A stretch of 64,000 nt of DNA from Streptomyces erythrochromogenes (GTDB lineage Bacteria > Actinomycetota > Actinomycetes > Streptomycetales > Streptomycetaceae), in NCBI RefSeq assembly GCF_036170895.1, contig NZ_CP108036.1:1-64000 (forward strand), given 5' to 3'. The notes beneath the pieces were generated by a model. It saw nothing but the letters and a program-made list of their open reading frames with translations. It did no database searches and was not told the DNA's origin. A program made the position numbers and the translations under genes. Positions 44,701 to 54,549 of the stretch are shown piece by piece (position 1 is the stretch's first letter; each line of letters begins with the position of its first letter).

Positions 44701-47700
44701 ATGACCAGGGCAGTTCGGACTTGGTCTGCAGCCAGTCGATGCGGTCCGCGGCGTTGTACGCGTACTGCGCCTGGGTACTCTGCGCCAGGTTGGGGTCCCA
44801 CTGCTGGCGGAGGTTGCCGCCGGCGTCGTAGCGGTAGGTGGAGACCGCCTTCGAGGTGGCATTCGCGGCCCCGGGCTCCGTGGACCACAGCCGGATCTCC
44901 TTCACCTGGCCAGCGAAGTCGCCGAAGTCGGCGGAGGTGCTGTATCCGGTGGCGGTGGTGGCAGTCGCGTAGACGAACTCCAGCGAGCGGCATCCCTTGG
45001 TCTGCGGGGTGGTGGCGCAGACCGACGTGGTCACGGCTGAGGTCGGAGCGATGACCCGCTTGGGGCGGGCCAGCTTCTTGGTGTCGACGGTGACCGTTTC
45101 CGAGACCACGGTGGTGGTCGAGTTCTCGACTCCGCTGACCAGGGTGCTGGAGACCTGCCAGGTGGTCATCGCCGGGTCGCCACGGGTGAACTCGGTGACC
45201 GTGCCGCCGTCGTCGGTCAGCGTGAACGAGCCGCTGAGGCTACCGGTCAGGGTTATGCTGCCGGCGCCGGGCTCGGAGACCCAGCCGGTGCGTGCCGCGT
45301 TGGCGGTGAAGTGCAGCGCGTCACCCGAGGTGGTCACGACGTCCACGGCCGTGTCCGAGACCCGCGCGACGTGCGAGTAGTCGGACTGGACGAGCTCGGC
45401 CGCCGTGCCGGAGGCCCACTCCTGGCCGAAGATCGCGGCCTGGCCCTCCTGCTTGATGCCCTTGTGAGGGTCGCGCGAGGACGTGGTGCGGGAGACGGAC
45501 ATGCCGAAGGCGGACACGTCGGTGGCCGACACCTCGTAGTCGCCGGTCAGCAGGTTGAGCGTGCCCGGACCGACCGGACTGGTGGCGGCGCCGCTCGCGT
45601 TGCGGTCGACGACTACGGCGAGGGGCTGGGTGGCGCCGGTGGCGCTCGCCGGGCCGGTGAAGTCGGCCTTGATCTGGACGCTGCCGTCCGGGTCGACCGT
45701 GTCGGTGGTATTCCAGACCAGTGCGGGAGTGCGCCCCGAGGTCATGGACACGGGCCAGGCCGTCAGCGGCGTGCCGCCGTTGGTGACGTGCCCCGGCGGA
45801 ATCTGGACCCAGGGGTCGGCCTCGGAGCGGCGCCAGGAGAAGGACGCCGCGTTGAAGGCGGCGCCGTCCGCTTCGGCGGTCAGGGGAAGCCGTCGGGCCG
45901 TACGCTCGCCGTCCTCAGGCTGGACGAAGCCGCCCGGCCCGGCGTGGAACTCGTACTCGACGGCCTCCGACTCGTTGTCGGCCTTGTCGACGGTGCGCAC
46001 ATGGAGGGTGTGGGTTCCGTTCGACGGCGGGGTGACGGACAACGTCCGGGTGCCGGCGGCACCGTCGGTGGGCACGCGCGTCCACTCGGCGGCGTCCAGG
46101 GACCATTCGAGCCACTGGTGATCCGTGCCGGCGGGCGGGGAGACGGTGAAGTTCCCTGCCTGCCCGGCGCTCTTGACCCAGGCGTTGGACGGGTAGTCCG
46201 TCGAGGTCAGCCCGGTGGGGGCGGAGGGGGCGGTGGTGTCGACGGTGAACGTCTTCCAGGCCGACCAGCCAAGGTTGTAGTGGGTTCCGTCGTACGGGTT
46301 GGAGCGGAACTTGTATGTCTTGCCGTTGGTCAGCACACCTGCCGGAACGGTGACCGAGGCAGCCTCGCCGGAAGCGACGAAGGGCGACACGATGACGTTG
46401 CCGACCTGGGTGTTGGTGGCCGAGTCGAAGATCTGGAAGGTGCCGTTGACCTGGTCGCCATTGGCGTCGACGAAGGTGTCGCGCAGGGTCGGGGTCAGGG
46501 TGTTGACGGTGTAGGCGCCGCCGTAGGAGAAGAACGGCGGGCCGGCCTCCTGCTTGGTGCCCGTCCGCGGCCGGTAGTTGTAGGTGACGGTCAGCTTAGG
46601 GACATTGGAGGCGGCGTTGGAGGAGTTCACCCGCTTCCACTGCTTGATGTTGTTCTCGTCCGTGGCCCGCAGGCCCATGCCCGAGACCGCCCACTTGTTG
46701 TTGGACCAGTGCTGGACCAGGCTGGTGACGTCGGCGTTGATCCAGCCGTCGGGCTGGGTGGCGCAGCCCGGGTTGCCCTTGGTCTCGGTGGAGGTGGCCA
46801 TCTTGGTGACCATCGCCGGCTGATTGGTCCAGCGGGAGGCGGTGGAGGCGTTGTTGGCGGTCCACACTTCCCAGGGCTGAGCAGTGCAATCCGTGTTGCC
46901 GGAGTGGAAGTTCCACAGCGACAGTTTCGCGTCCGAGATCAGCGCGTCGGCGACCGGAGCGGTGTTCCAGGTGATGAAGGAACGCGCCGTGCGCCAGGTT
47001 CCGTCACCGTTCTTGGTACCGGGGTTGCCGAGGTCCAGCTCGGTGTCGTTGGACCAGTCGACGGTCTCGCCCTGCTGGACGTAGGTATCGAAGAGGTTGC
47101 CCAGCGAGGACGTCGAGGGGTCGACGGTGACAGGGTACTTCGTCGCGGGGTCCGCGAGGAAGGCCGCGTCGGGGGTGATGACCAGGTCGACGCCGTCCTT
47201 GGTCTTGACGACCTTCATGCCGACCTTCGCCCGCCGGGTGTGCTCGCCGGAGGCGGCGTCGACGGTCGCGTCCCACATGACCGGGGCCGGCATGGTCGCG
47301 GTCTTCTGCGACTTCTTGTCGGTGAAGAGCACGCTGCCGTCGGGCTGCTGCTCGACCTTCAGGCCCATGGTCTTCAGGGGCAGCGTGTAGCCGAAGCCCG
47401 CCTCGGGCTTCGCCTTCAGTTCGACGAACTGCTCGAAGCCGGTACGGGTCGCCTCGACGATCAGGTCCGCACCCGGCACGGCGCCTTCGTACGTGGCCTT
47501 CGTGCCGTCCAGCTTCGGGGCCGGCAGGCCGCCGCGCCACTGGAGCGTGATCGCCTCGTCGCCGGTGCCCAGTGTCACCAGGTCCGCGGCCGCCGTCGTG
47601 TCCCCGGCCGGCGGGGCCGACTTCAGGAAGGGCACCTTCGAGGCGGTCTTCCCGGACAGGCGCAGGCCCTGCGGGTGGGCCTTGGAGGCGACCGAACCGT

Positions 47701-48133
47701 CGGGCCCGGCCGCGAGGTTCACATCGACGTCGCGCCACTGGCCCGTGGCGGGGTCCTTGAACCGGATCGGGCCGGCCGCGATCTCGGTGGTCAGCGACCC
47801 GTCCTGGTTGACATACGTCGTGGACGTCTCGGAGCGCTCCGAGAGCGCCTCCACGCGGTGCTTGTACAGACGCGCGGCCACCCGGGCGGACGGTATGTCC
47901 GCCGCGGACTGCGCGGTCTGCGGGGCCTGCTTCGCCTTGTCGGCGCCGGGGGCGGGGGCGGCTATGGCGGCCTCGGCTCCGTAGATCGTCGACACGGTCA
48001 TCACGACAGCCAGCGCGGCGGCCGTGGCACCCAGCCCGGCCGGTGCCCTGAACGGCGACCGGACGCGCCCCGCAGGCCCGTCCGCTCTTCTTCGGTAACG
48101 CAAGATCCCCCCAGGGGATGACGATTCGACCAC
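41768..48133 (-). CDS. Secreted RHS-repeat polymorphic toxin 2
   Basis: About 2121 residues; the start is uncertain. GTG 48133 is chosen; the frame is open to 48199, and a TTG at 48103 with GGGGGG just before it is another option. A signal segment (LGATAAALAVVMTVSTIYGA) is followed by an RHS-associated N-terminal region, a DNRLRE-type domain (about 345-525), fibronectin-like segments, long YD/RHS repeats and the core GARLYNPSTGRFLSADPVYG. No HINT and no lectin, unlike RHS1. The 137-residue tip has AIRHFMWQT (about 2036), AHEWGE and KIDQHNNSV (about 2074). This H..W/HE/D..NN layout resembles the DUF6973-type C-terminal domain, of unknown activity. The immunity candidate follows directly. Confidence 0.82.
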   Translation of the reverse strand: MVESSSPGGILRYRRRADGPAGRVRSPFRAPAGLGATAAALAVVMTVSTIYGAEAAIAAPAPGADKAKQAPQTAQSAADIPSARVAARLYKHRVEALSERSETSTTYVNQDGSLTTEIAAGPIRFKDPATGQWRDVDVNLAAGPDGSVASKAHPQGLRLSGKTASKVPFLKSAPPAGDTTAAADLVTLGTGDEAITLQWRGGLPAPKLDGTKATYEGAVPGADLIVEATRTGFEQFVELKAKPEAGFGYTLPLKTMGLKVEQQPDGSVLFTDKKSQKTATMPAPVMWDATVDAASGEHTRRAKVGMKVVKTKDGVDLVITPDAAFLADPATKYPVTVDPSTSSLGNLFDTYVQQGETVDWSNDTELDLGNPGTKNGDGTWRTARSFITWNTAPVADALISDAKLSLWNFHSGNTDCTAQPWEVWTANNASTASRWTNQPAMVTKMATSTETKGNPGCATQPDGWINADVTSLVQHWSNNKWAVSGMGLRATDENNIKQWKRVNSSNAASNVPKLTVTYNYRPRTGTKQEAGPPFFSYGGAYTVNTLTPTLRDTFVDANGDQVNGTFQIFDSATNTQVGNVIVSPFVASGEAASVTVPAGVLTNGKTYKFRSNPYDGTHYNLGWSAWKTFTVDTTAPSAPTGLTSTDYPSNAWVKSAGQAGNFTVSPPAGTDHQWLEWSLDAAEWTRVPTDGAAGTRTLSVTPPSNGTHTLHVRTVDKADNESEAVEYEFHAGPGGFVQPEDGERTARRLPLTAEADGAAFNAASFSWRRSEADPWVQIPPGHVTNGGTPLTAWPVSMTSGRTPALVWNTTDTVDPDGSVQIKADFTGPASATGATQPLAVVVDRNASGAATSPVGPGTLNLLTGDYEVSATDVSAFGMSVSRTTSSRDPHKGIKQEGQAAIFGQEWASGTAAELVQSDYSHVARVSDTAVDVVTTSGDALHFTANAARTGWVSEPGAGSITLTGSLSGSFTLTDDGGTVTEFTRGDPAMTTWQVSSTLVSGVENSTTTVVSETVTVDTKKLARPKRVIAPTSAVTTSVCATTPQTKGCRSLEFVYATATTATGYSTSADFGDFAGQVKEIRLWSTEPGAANATSKAVSTYRYDAGGNLRQQWDPNLAQSTQAQYAYNAADRIDWLQTKSELPWSFTYGQAGSSPTAGDGMLLKASRAGLKPGTAGEEQGTSATSVVYGVPLTGGAAPYPMGTADVKAWGQTSAPTDATALFPADAVPSSHSGSALAASAYTRASVTYLGASGRPVNSASPGGHITTTEYDRYGNTVRELSAANRALALGTSPADQAAQANLGIGQLTSAERAHQLSTATTFDAAGVRELGKLGPLRRVDLTADLKNGETLLVPTGTSVTARDRSILEYDAGRPTNGTARVKDQVTKATVGAQVREHPTVLGEPRATETVYDWLRGLPIRTVRDPGGLAITETTEYDAKNRVSKQLLHGSNGSDASTRVTTYWSATGTGTCQGRPEWADLVCTVGPAGDITGGGSNPTKLATITTEYNWWGSPAKRIETVNGSTRTTTTEFDAAGRTTKVTTTGGTGTAAPESTTEYDAVTGRAVKNTSPTGGTIVKQFDKLGRTISYTDADGGVTTTEYDLLDRPTKITDNVPSTVTFTYDHAAEPRGLPTKTTDSVAGEFRPSFDAAGAVRSEKLPGGYTLNISTDPGGDATKRSYVRDSDSAVVYSDTVNESVHGQITTHSGISDQRFRYDTAGRLASVEDTADTVCTRRTYAFDGRSNRTGLTTAAGTPGADCPATGGTTTTHTYDSADRLVDSGYAYDEFGRTTTVPGHGTVAYYNSDRTRQQTLSNQRQTWGLDAAQRYRGWTKESYNGSVWTQTASRVNHYSDDTDNPRWIVEDTATGAVTRNVASAGGLTTTSKTGDVVLHLTTIQGSVAMQLPLTAGQPPLVLDTDEYGKPRAGQASARYGWLGGHQRSSETPSGLTLMGARLYNPSTGRFLSADPVYGGSANAYEYANADPVNQQDLDGRISKSWRKKIIEANACRSLGWRGCALASAISGMLLATFRKGRVNNAIRHFMWQTSLTFFFGARAAKRLGDAHEWGESGDDTKIDQHNNSVARSFAVRNWWSMLRWYYAGTFWWNLYYYALVYIDRRILKTSWS

Positions 48134-48199
48134 CTGCACATCGCAAATGATCACTGCCTTGAAAGTAGCCGTCCCTACAAGGTCTAAAATCGTCACCAA

Positions 48200-48847
48200 A
48201 TGAACAAAGTGATTCTTTCCCGTGAGCGGAATGGCATCTCATTTCGGTCACGAGGCGCCCGTTCGGCCGAGTCACACCTAACCCACTCAAAGTTACTGTC
48301 TGGTAAGACCTTCGGTGCGCCGAACGGCCCACCCGAGCCAGCCTCTTGACTCCCAGGCAATTGACTCCGCCAGGGCCGGGCGACACCGGCGAGGCAGCAG
48401 GTTCTGGGGGCCCGCGCTCGGCCCGAGGCCCATATCCGTCCACGCAAGCGAGGCTGATTTCCCGTGTCCGCGAGCCTGACCGGCAGCATCGTCCGTTCCG
48501 CCACGCCGCGGGCGACGCTGCGACGCTTCCTCGCTCTCGACTCCCGATCAGGGTGCAGTCCGGCCCGATCTCCGGATACACCTCCGCCCCGGCCGCTTCA
48601 AAATCATCATGGGACGGGGTCGGGGAGCCGAGCGCCGGACCATCCGGAGAGTCATCCTGGGGGCGAGGGTGATCTGGCCGGTGTCCTTCTTCTCCCCGGG
48701 GCCTGGCGACGACCTTCTGAATGCCGAGGGGTGGGATGGAGTTGAAAGATCCGGCGTCGATGATGTTGTGCTCGACACCACCGTCTTGTTCGGGGTGCTG
48801 GTGACCGTCCGTGGCACTGGCACGGACGATGTTCCGCACGTCTCGAC
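48200..48847. other. Upstream region of RHS2 with gene debris
   Basis: The first 250 bases probably carry the RHS2 promoter and are A+T-richer near 48140-48250. A forward reading from GTG 48464 (SASLTGSIVRSATPRATLRR, then FLALDSRSG) looks like the N-terminus of a small integral membrane protein, but it is lost after about 30 residues. No complete gene. Confidence 0.35.
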
Positions 48848-49250
48848 GGGAGCAGGAATGGAACGACCTTGGCTCCGCTCCACCGCAGCGTTTCCCGGAA
48901 GTGTGCATTGGCACGTGTTTCGCTGCGGGCAACACGTGGATCCAGGCCCATGTCGCGATAGACGCGCGAGTTGACCAGTAGCTTGGTGACTGCCACTGCG
49001 CGGATACCCATCCGTTGCCGCTGCACGGCTAGGCGTGCGGACGGCATGTGTCTGACGGAGTCCCGTAGGGCGGAGCGCGCGAAACTGATGTGCCGGGCCT
49101 CGTCGGCGACGTGGATCCGGCACACCTGGCGGACAAGCGGGTGGACCCGCTCGTCGCGGGCTGCCTCGCGCTGGAAGCGGTCGAGGACTTCTTCGAAGAT
49201 CAGCGGCGTGGCGAACCTGAGGTCGTCCCGGGAGGGGAGGAAACATACGG
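48848..49250 (-). pseudogene. Remnant of an AurF-type diiron oxygenase
   Basis: Minus-strand reading EEVLDRFQREAARDERVHPL, then RIHVADEARHISFARSAL (the E..RH metal-ligand motif) and RVYRDMGLDPRVARSETRAN. These match the C-terminal half of p-aminobenzoate N-oxygenase-like diiron enzymes. The N-terminal ligands are missing and the C-terminus runs into unrelated sequence, so it is a fragment. Confidence 0.6.
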
Positions 49251-49331
49251 CTGCACGGTGAAGGGTTGCTGAGGGGCGATAGTCGGGGCAGCCGAGACCG
49301 TCCAGAAGCTGGCTGAACATACCGGAGTGGC

Positions 49332-49529
49332 GGGCGCCTCTCCGGCCAGCGGCTGCCCGCCCCGCGGAACTTCCCACGTCCGCAGGTCGCGAACCTCGCG
49401 CTGGAGGGCGCCCAGCAGCGACGGGCCGGCCGTCGTGGCAGCGAGTCTGCGCAGTCGTTTCGCAGCCGCACGGCGTTTCGCCGAGGACCTGTCGTCAAGC
49501 TGAACAACCGCCTCGTCCAACGTCAACAC
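49332..49529 (-). pseudogene. N-terminal fragment of a HEAT-repeat protein
   Basis: From ATG 49529 the reading MLTLDEAVVQLDDRSSAKRR ... GALQREVRDLRTWEVP is typical of the N-terminus of actinobacterial HEAT-repeat proteins. It loses similarity after about 65 residues where it meets the oxygenase remnant. Probably a fusion of two truncated genes. Confidence 0.45.
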
Positions 49530-50122
49530 CGCGTACGCCTCCTGATGAGATCTGCTCGGACGGCAACGCCAGGCGCTCCCACGGACGCTGAACGGCGGGC
49601 AATGACTTCAGGTGTCAGACGGCCATAAGAAGCGACGTCTGAACGAAACCCCACCCGGGCATCCAGCACGCATACTCGGGCGTGGTCGTTCGTACGGGGG
49701 CGGTGCCGGACACGCTCGGGTGCCCACCCCCAAGGGCGACCGCGGCAGAGAAGTCGGCGGTGAGTCCGACATGGGGAGGGCGTGCTCGACGTGACTCGCG
49801 CCCCGGCCAGGAGGACTGTCACCCCCATCCCACCCACCATGATCCCCTCCGGCAGCGTGTAACACTGGGCGCCCTCACGATGCGTGTCCGGAACCCGGCT
49901 GCGACCCGCCGACCCGGGGGGCAGCACCGGACCTGTACCTGCCAGGCCCCACTGCCGCGGCCGCGGCGGGCTCCTGCCGGTGGGCGAGAGCAGGCCGACC
50001 GAGCATGTCCGGCAGCGGCGCCGAGTCCTCAGGGTCGGTGGCGTGCGCCGCTAACGCTCGTCGGGCGGCGGCGCGGTCTGGCGGGTCGCCGAGCGCCGGC
50101 AGGGACGGGTCATCACACCGTT
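49530..50122. other. Interval without a supported gene
   Basis: About 590 high-GC bases. Readings on both strands are Arg/Pro/Gly-rich and lack starts; nothing else was seen. Confidence 0.45.
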
Positions 50123-51397
50123 TCAGCCACCGGACGGACCGCACCCGCCGTCTAGGTCGAGGGTGGCGACCGCGCCCCCTTCCGGAGCGTTCGCGAAGGC
50201 CAGCCTGGCGCCGAGGACGTTCGCCTGCCCAAGCGCGATGGTCAGCCCGAGTCCGTGCCCCCGCCCTCGCTCGGGGGTTCCCGTCCGAAAGCGTTGCGGG
50301 CCTTCCGTGAGCAGCGCAGCGGGATAGCCGAGCCCTTGGTCCCGTACGAGGATCCGCGCGCCCGTGGCGGTGGCCTCCACAGCGACTTGGACGGGGCCGG
50401 TGCCGTGCCGGTGTGCGTTGGTGACGAGGTTGACCACGATCCGTTCCACCCGGCGCGGGTCGGTCTCCAGGATCGGGGTGGCACGGATCGCCACGGCGGT
50501 CGGCGTCCCCGTGCGGCGGACGATGTCGGTGACCAGTTCGCCCAGCGGCACCGCGTCGGTCCGGGCTTGTTCGGCTCCGGCGTCGAGCCGGGAGATTTCC
50601 AGGAGGTCCTCGACCAGCCCGTTCAGGGCCCGGGCACGGTCCCGGACGAGCTCGGCCGCCTCGTCGCCCTCCGGGAGGAGACCGGCTGCGGTGGACAACC
50701 CCATCAGCGGGGTGCGCAGTTCGTGCGCGACGTCCGCGGTGAAGCGACGCTCGCCTTCCAGCTTGTGCTGCAGGGCCGCAGCCATCTCGTCGACGGCCGC
50801 CGCCATCTCGGTGATCTCGTCACGGGCCCGGCCGCCCGGTCCGATCCGGGCGTCGAGGTCGCCGCCGGCGATGGCCCGGGCCGTGCGGGATCCCCGGCGC
50901 AGCCTGCGGTTCATCGGTTCGGTGGCCAGGGCGGCGAGCGGTACGACGACCAGGAGGGCGGCGAGCACGGCTTTGACGATGCTGCGGTCCAGGAGTTGGA
51001 GGCCGCGTACCTCGGAGCTCATGTCCGTGCGGGCGACGAGTACCCGGCCGCCCTCGACGGGCATGGCCGCCCACATCCAGTACCAGTTGGGGGGTTTGCG
51101 GTCGTTCCAGGTCGCGTACAGAGCGGCCGGGTCCTTGGCGGCCAGCGCCCGGGCGAGCGGTGCGTCGAGCCGCTCGGGAGTGAGGACTTCGACTTCGAGC
51201 GGCGCGCTGCCCGTGCGGGTGTACTCGCGCTCCGCGGCTGCCAGGCGCGCGGAGAGGCGTTCGTTCCCGGTGTGTTCACTTCGTTCGGCCATCGCCTGGT
51301 GGACGAGGAGGCCGATCACGGCGGCCACGGCGCAGCAGGCGGCTGCGGTCAGGGCGGCTATCTTCCAGCGCAGGGCGCGCGGGTTGAGGAGTGCCAT
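50123..51397 (-). CDS. Sensor histidine kinase of a two-component system
   Basis: 424 residues. TM1 (about 12-33), an extracytoplasmic sensor of about 105 residues containing a Trp-rich strip (PPNWYWMWAAMP), TM2 (about 138-158), then HAMP, the H-box RFTADVAHELRTPLMGL (His about 226), an N-box (NLVTNAHRH), and G-boxes DQGLGYP and GHGLGL. All catalytic parts are present. The layout resembles CseC-type envelope-stress kinases. It follows the response regulator by 16 bases in the same operon. The ligand is unknown; the neighbouring VanJ-type gene suggests a cell-wall signal. Confidence 0.9.
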   Translation of the reverse strand: MALLNPRALRWKIAALTAAACCAVAAVIGLLVHQAMAERSEHTGNERLSARLAAAEREYTRTGSAPLEVEVLTPERLDAPLARALAAKDPAALYATWNDRKPPNWYWMWAAMPVEGGRVLVARTDMSSEVRGLQLLDRSIVKAVLAALLVVVPLAALATEPMNRRLRRGSRTARAIAGGDLDARIGPGGRARDEITEMAAAVDEMAAALQHKLEGERRFTADVAHELRTPLMGLSTAAGLLPEGDEAAELVRDRARALNGLVEDLLEISRLDAGAEQARTDAVPLGELVTDIVRRTGTPTAVAIRATPILETDPRRVERIVVNLVTNAHRHGTGPVQVAVEATATGARILVRDQGLGYPAALLTEGPQRFRTGTPERGRGHGLGLTIALGQANVLGARLAFANAPEGGAVATLDLDGGCGPSGG

Positions 51398-51413
51398 GGG
51401 TGTGGAGGGTCCC

Positions 51414-52202
<789 letters not shown>

Positions 52203-52241
52203 TTGTGGAGTCCATCCTAGTCAGTGGGGCCTGCGGTGCGG

Positions 52242-53258
52242 TCACAGCCGGAGGGAGGCCGCGACGGGGAGGTGGTCGCTGCCGGTAGCGGGAAGGGTCC
52301 ACGAGGAGGTCGTGCTCATCCCCTTCACCAGGATCTGGTCGATGCGGACCATGGGGAACGGAGCGGGCCAGGTGAATCCGAAGCCTGCGCCCGCCGCGCG
52401 CTGAGCGGAGGTCAGCTGGGAGGTCACCGGTCGCAAAGCCGAGTCATCCGCCGTGCCGTTGAAGTCACCCATCACGACGACCCTGTCCAGCGGCTCTGCC
52501 CGCACGGCCGCGGCCAGCTTCCGGGCCGCGTCATTGCGGCGGTCGGTGGTAAATCCGGCGTCCGGGGTCAGGCGTACCGAAGCGAGGTGGGCGGCGAAGA
52601 CCGCGACAGGGCCGTGCGGGGTCGCTACGGTGGCCCGTACGGCACGTGTCCACGGCATGATCGGCACCGCTTCCACGCCGTTCAGGGGGTGCTTGCTCCA
52701 CAGTCTGACGCCGAGAGTGTCGGAGCGGTACGGATAGCCGGCGGCAAGCTCGCGTTCGTAGAAGGGCGTGGCCTTCGAGGACATCTCTTCCAGGGCCAGC
52801 ACGTCCGCGCCCGATGCGGCAAGCGCTCGCGCGGTCCGCGCCGGATCGGGATTGTCCTCGTCCACGTTGTGGCTTACCACGGTGAAGTTCCCGCTGCCGG
52901 ATCGCTTGTCAGCGAGGGTCCCGCCGAAAAGGAGGCCCCAGACGGCTAGGGGGGCCAGGACGGCGACGGCCGCGAGCCGGGAGCGGCGTACTGCCGCCGC
53001 CACGAGGAGGACGGGGACACTCAGCCCGGCCCAGGGCAGGAAGGTCTGGAACAGGCTGCCGAGGTTGACGGCCCCGTTCGGGATTCTGGTGTGCAGGGCC
53101 ATCGTCAGGGCCGCACACACCGCGCCGGTGGCGATCAGCAAGCCGCGGCCACGGCCGGTGGGCACGAGTATGCGGCAGCGGTTGGCGGACAGAGGCGGAG
53201 GCGGGGCGGGCGGCTCCGCTTCCTCGGTGGCCTCAGAACGGTACGGAGTGCTCAGCAC
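52242..53258 (-). CDS. VanJ-type membrane endonuclease/exonuclease/phosphatase-family protein
   Basis: 338 residues from GTG 53258, preceded by GGAAGG at eight bases, which decides against the longer reading from 53306. Three hydrophobic segments lie between about 40 and 120. A C-terminal EEP-fold catalytic domain follows: SHNVDEDNPD, ALEEMSS (metal Glu), AAHLASVRL, MGDFNGTADD and GSDHLPV. This arrangement with an exposed EEP domain is that of VanJ, which gives teicoplanin resistance in Streptomyces coelicolor and is thought to act on lipid-linked envelope phosphates. It is the first gene of an operon with the two-component pair. The resistance role here is inferred. Confidence 0.8.
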   Translation of the reverse strand: MLSTPYRSEATEEAEPPAPPPPLSANRCRILVPTGRGRGLLIATGAVCAALTMALHTRIPNGAVNLGSLFQTFLPWAGLSVPVLLVAAAVRRSRLAAVAVLAPLAVWGLLFGGTLADKRSGSGNFTVVSHNVDEDNPDPARTARALAASGADVLALEEMSSKATPFYERELAAGYPYRSDTLGVRLWSKHPLNGVEAVPIMPWTRAVRATVATPHGPVAVFAAHLASVRLTPDAGFTTDRRNDAARKLAAAVRAEPLDRVVVMGDFNGTADDSALRPVTSQLTSAQRAAGAGFGFTWPAPFPMVRIDQILVKGMSTTSSWTLPATGSDHLPVAASLRL

Positions 53259-53444
53259 GGCATTTGCCTTCCGATATCTCGTAAGCCGGTGATCCGGTAC
53301 CAGCACAGCCTGGGAGAGGCGCGCTTCCAGGGCGTCAGGAGGCGCCTTCGAGGGACCCGCAGTTGCGTTTCAGCTGGGTATCGGTCATGCAGAGCAGACT
53401 GATGATGCGGGTCGTGGCCTGACGCCCGCCGCACCTGTTACCGG

Positions 53445-53596
53445 TTGTGCCGGCTCGCCCACGCCCGGCTCCGGCACGGGCGGATCGGCGCGGGCACCCG
53501 TCTGTTCGAGGGCGCCTCCCCCGTGCTACGCCTGGAGACCGTACGGGTGGTCGGCTCGCCGAAGGTGACGCACGTGGCCTGCCGGATTGCCTCGTC
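53445..53596 (+). pseudogene. Dihydrofolate-reductase-family C-terminal remnant
   Basis: The forward reading GAGTRLFEGASPVLRLETVR, then VVGSPKVTHVACRI, matches the end of RibD/DHFR-like reductases common in actinomycetes. Only the last 45 or so residues remain and no start is present. Confidence 0.55.
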
Positions 53597-53709
53597 CCGG
53601 GCGCCTACTCGACCGGTCGCCCATGCAGGCCGCATTCACGAGATGGACGGGAACGCGTAACCGGGACGAATGCTGATCCAAACAGCTGGTTCGACGGCGA
53701 ACGCTGCCG

Positions 53710-54073
53710 GCCGAATTTCTCGCCGTCGTCGGTCGTGCCGACGGGCGCGGTGTAGCCGAACCGGGCCCGCGTCTCCACCGTGATCCCGGTACTGGCGGCG
53801 GCCTGTTTGCGGCGGCGGCCGCGTACCACGGGCTGCCAGCGGGCCCGTACGGCCGTGTCGATACGGTCCACAACACTCTTGGGCGGAGTCTTCCGGTCGC
53901 CCTTGCGGTAGCGCTCCATGGACCGCTGAAATGACCCCCAGCTCCTGAGCGACGGCCCTGGTCGACTTTAGCTGCCTGACCAAGAAGTTGATCCGCCCCT
54001 TCAACGTCTTGGGCGGCTCGCGCGTGAGCCCTTCCAGGTCGGCTCGGTCCAGGGCGTCATCGATGTCCCCCAC
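53710..54073 (-). pseudogene. tpg: Decayed terminal-protein gene (tpg)
   Basis: The minus-strand reading MGDIDDALDRADLEGLTREP, then PKTLKGRINFLVRQLKSTRA and VAQELGV, continues after a one-base frame change near 53936 as QRSMERYRKGDRKTPPKSVV, then AVRARWQPVVRGRRRKQAAA, TGITVETRARFGYTAP and GTTDD. This is the N-terminal two thirds of Tpg, the protein that caps Streptomyces telomeres and primes end patching. The frame change falls in the helix-turn-helix (GVSQR). The C-terminal third, after GTTDD, is replaced by unrelated sequence. No tap gene is adjacent. It is non-functional, so a working tpg must lie elsewhere. Confidence 0.8.
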
Positions 54074-54255
54074 CAGCTACGTGTCCTTCCTCGTGGCCCC
54101 GCTGCCCGGGCGCAGCGCCGGGACAAGGGTGCCCGGCGAGGTTCCGGCCGCTGGACCGGCTGCCGCTTCTTCTCGTGGGCCGTGGCGTGGCAGTCTGCCC
54201 GACCGCAGAGCGCCGCGTGGCCGCCCGACGGGGATAAGAAGGGATCGCTCGCCTG

Positions 54256-54549
54256 CTATCGCGGGCCCCAGGCCTCCACCCCGTCCCGGGCGTTGTACTG
54301 CGCAACCCACCCGGCGACGTCCGGGCAGTCCGCAGGCGGGTAGGCGGCGTCGGGCACGAGCCGGAGCGCCTTGGGGACGTTCACACCCGGGTGCATCTTG
54401 AGGACGTGGTCCCTGGCCCGGGCGAGCGCCAGGTCCATCCGCTCGTCCTCGAGGACGAGCTCACCAAGTGCTCCGCACTGCGCGCACCGGACGTACGTCA
54501 CCTCGACCGGGGTCTGCATCCCGAACGGCAGTTGCTCCACCATCTCCAT
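54256..54549 (-). CDS. Small CxxC-containing hypothetical protein, 97 aa
   Basis: From ATG 54549. It contains YVRCAQCGALGELV, a likely half zinc site, followed by helices (ERMDLALARARDHVLKMHPG) and a C-terminal stretch with WVAQYNARDG. No signal peptide. No partner gene is evident. Start and function are uncertain, but the codon pattern is regular. Confidence 0.5.
   Translation of the reverse strand: MEMVEQLPFGMQTPVEVTYVRCAQCGALGELVLEDERMDLALARARDHVLKMHPGVNVPKALRLVPDAAYPPADCPDVAGWVAQYNARDGVEAWGPR

Noticed and set aside
45311..48121. Forward open reading of 936 codons opposite RHS2
   Set aside because: Antisense of well-supported RHS coding sequence with low-complexity composition.
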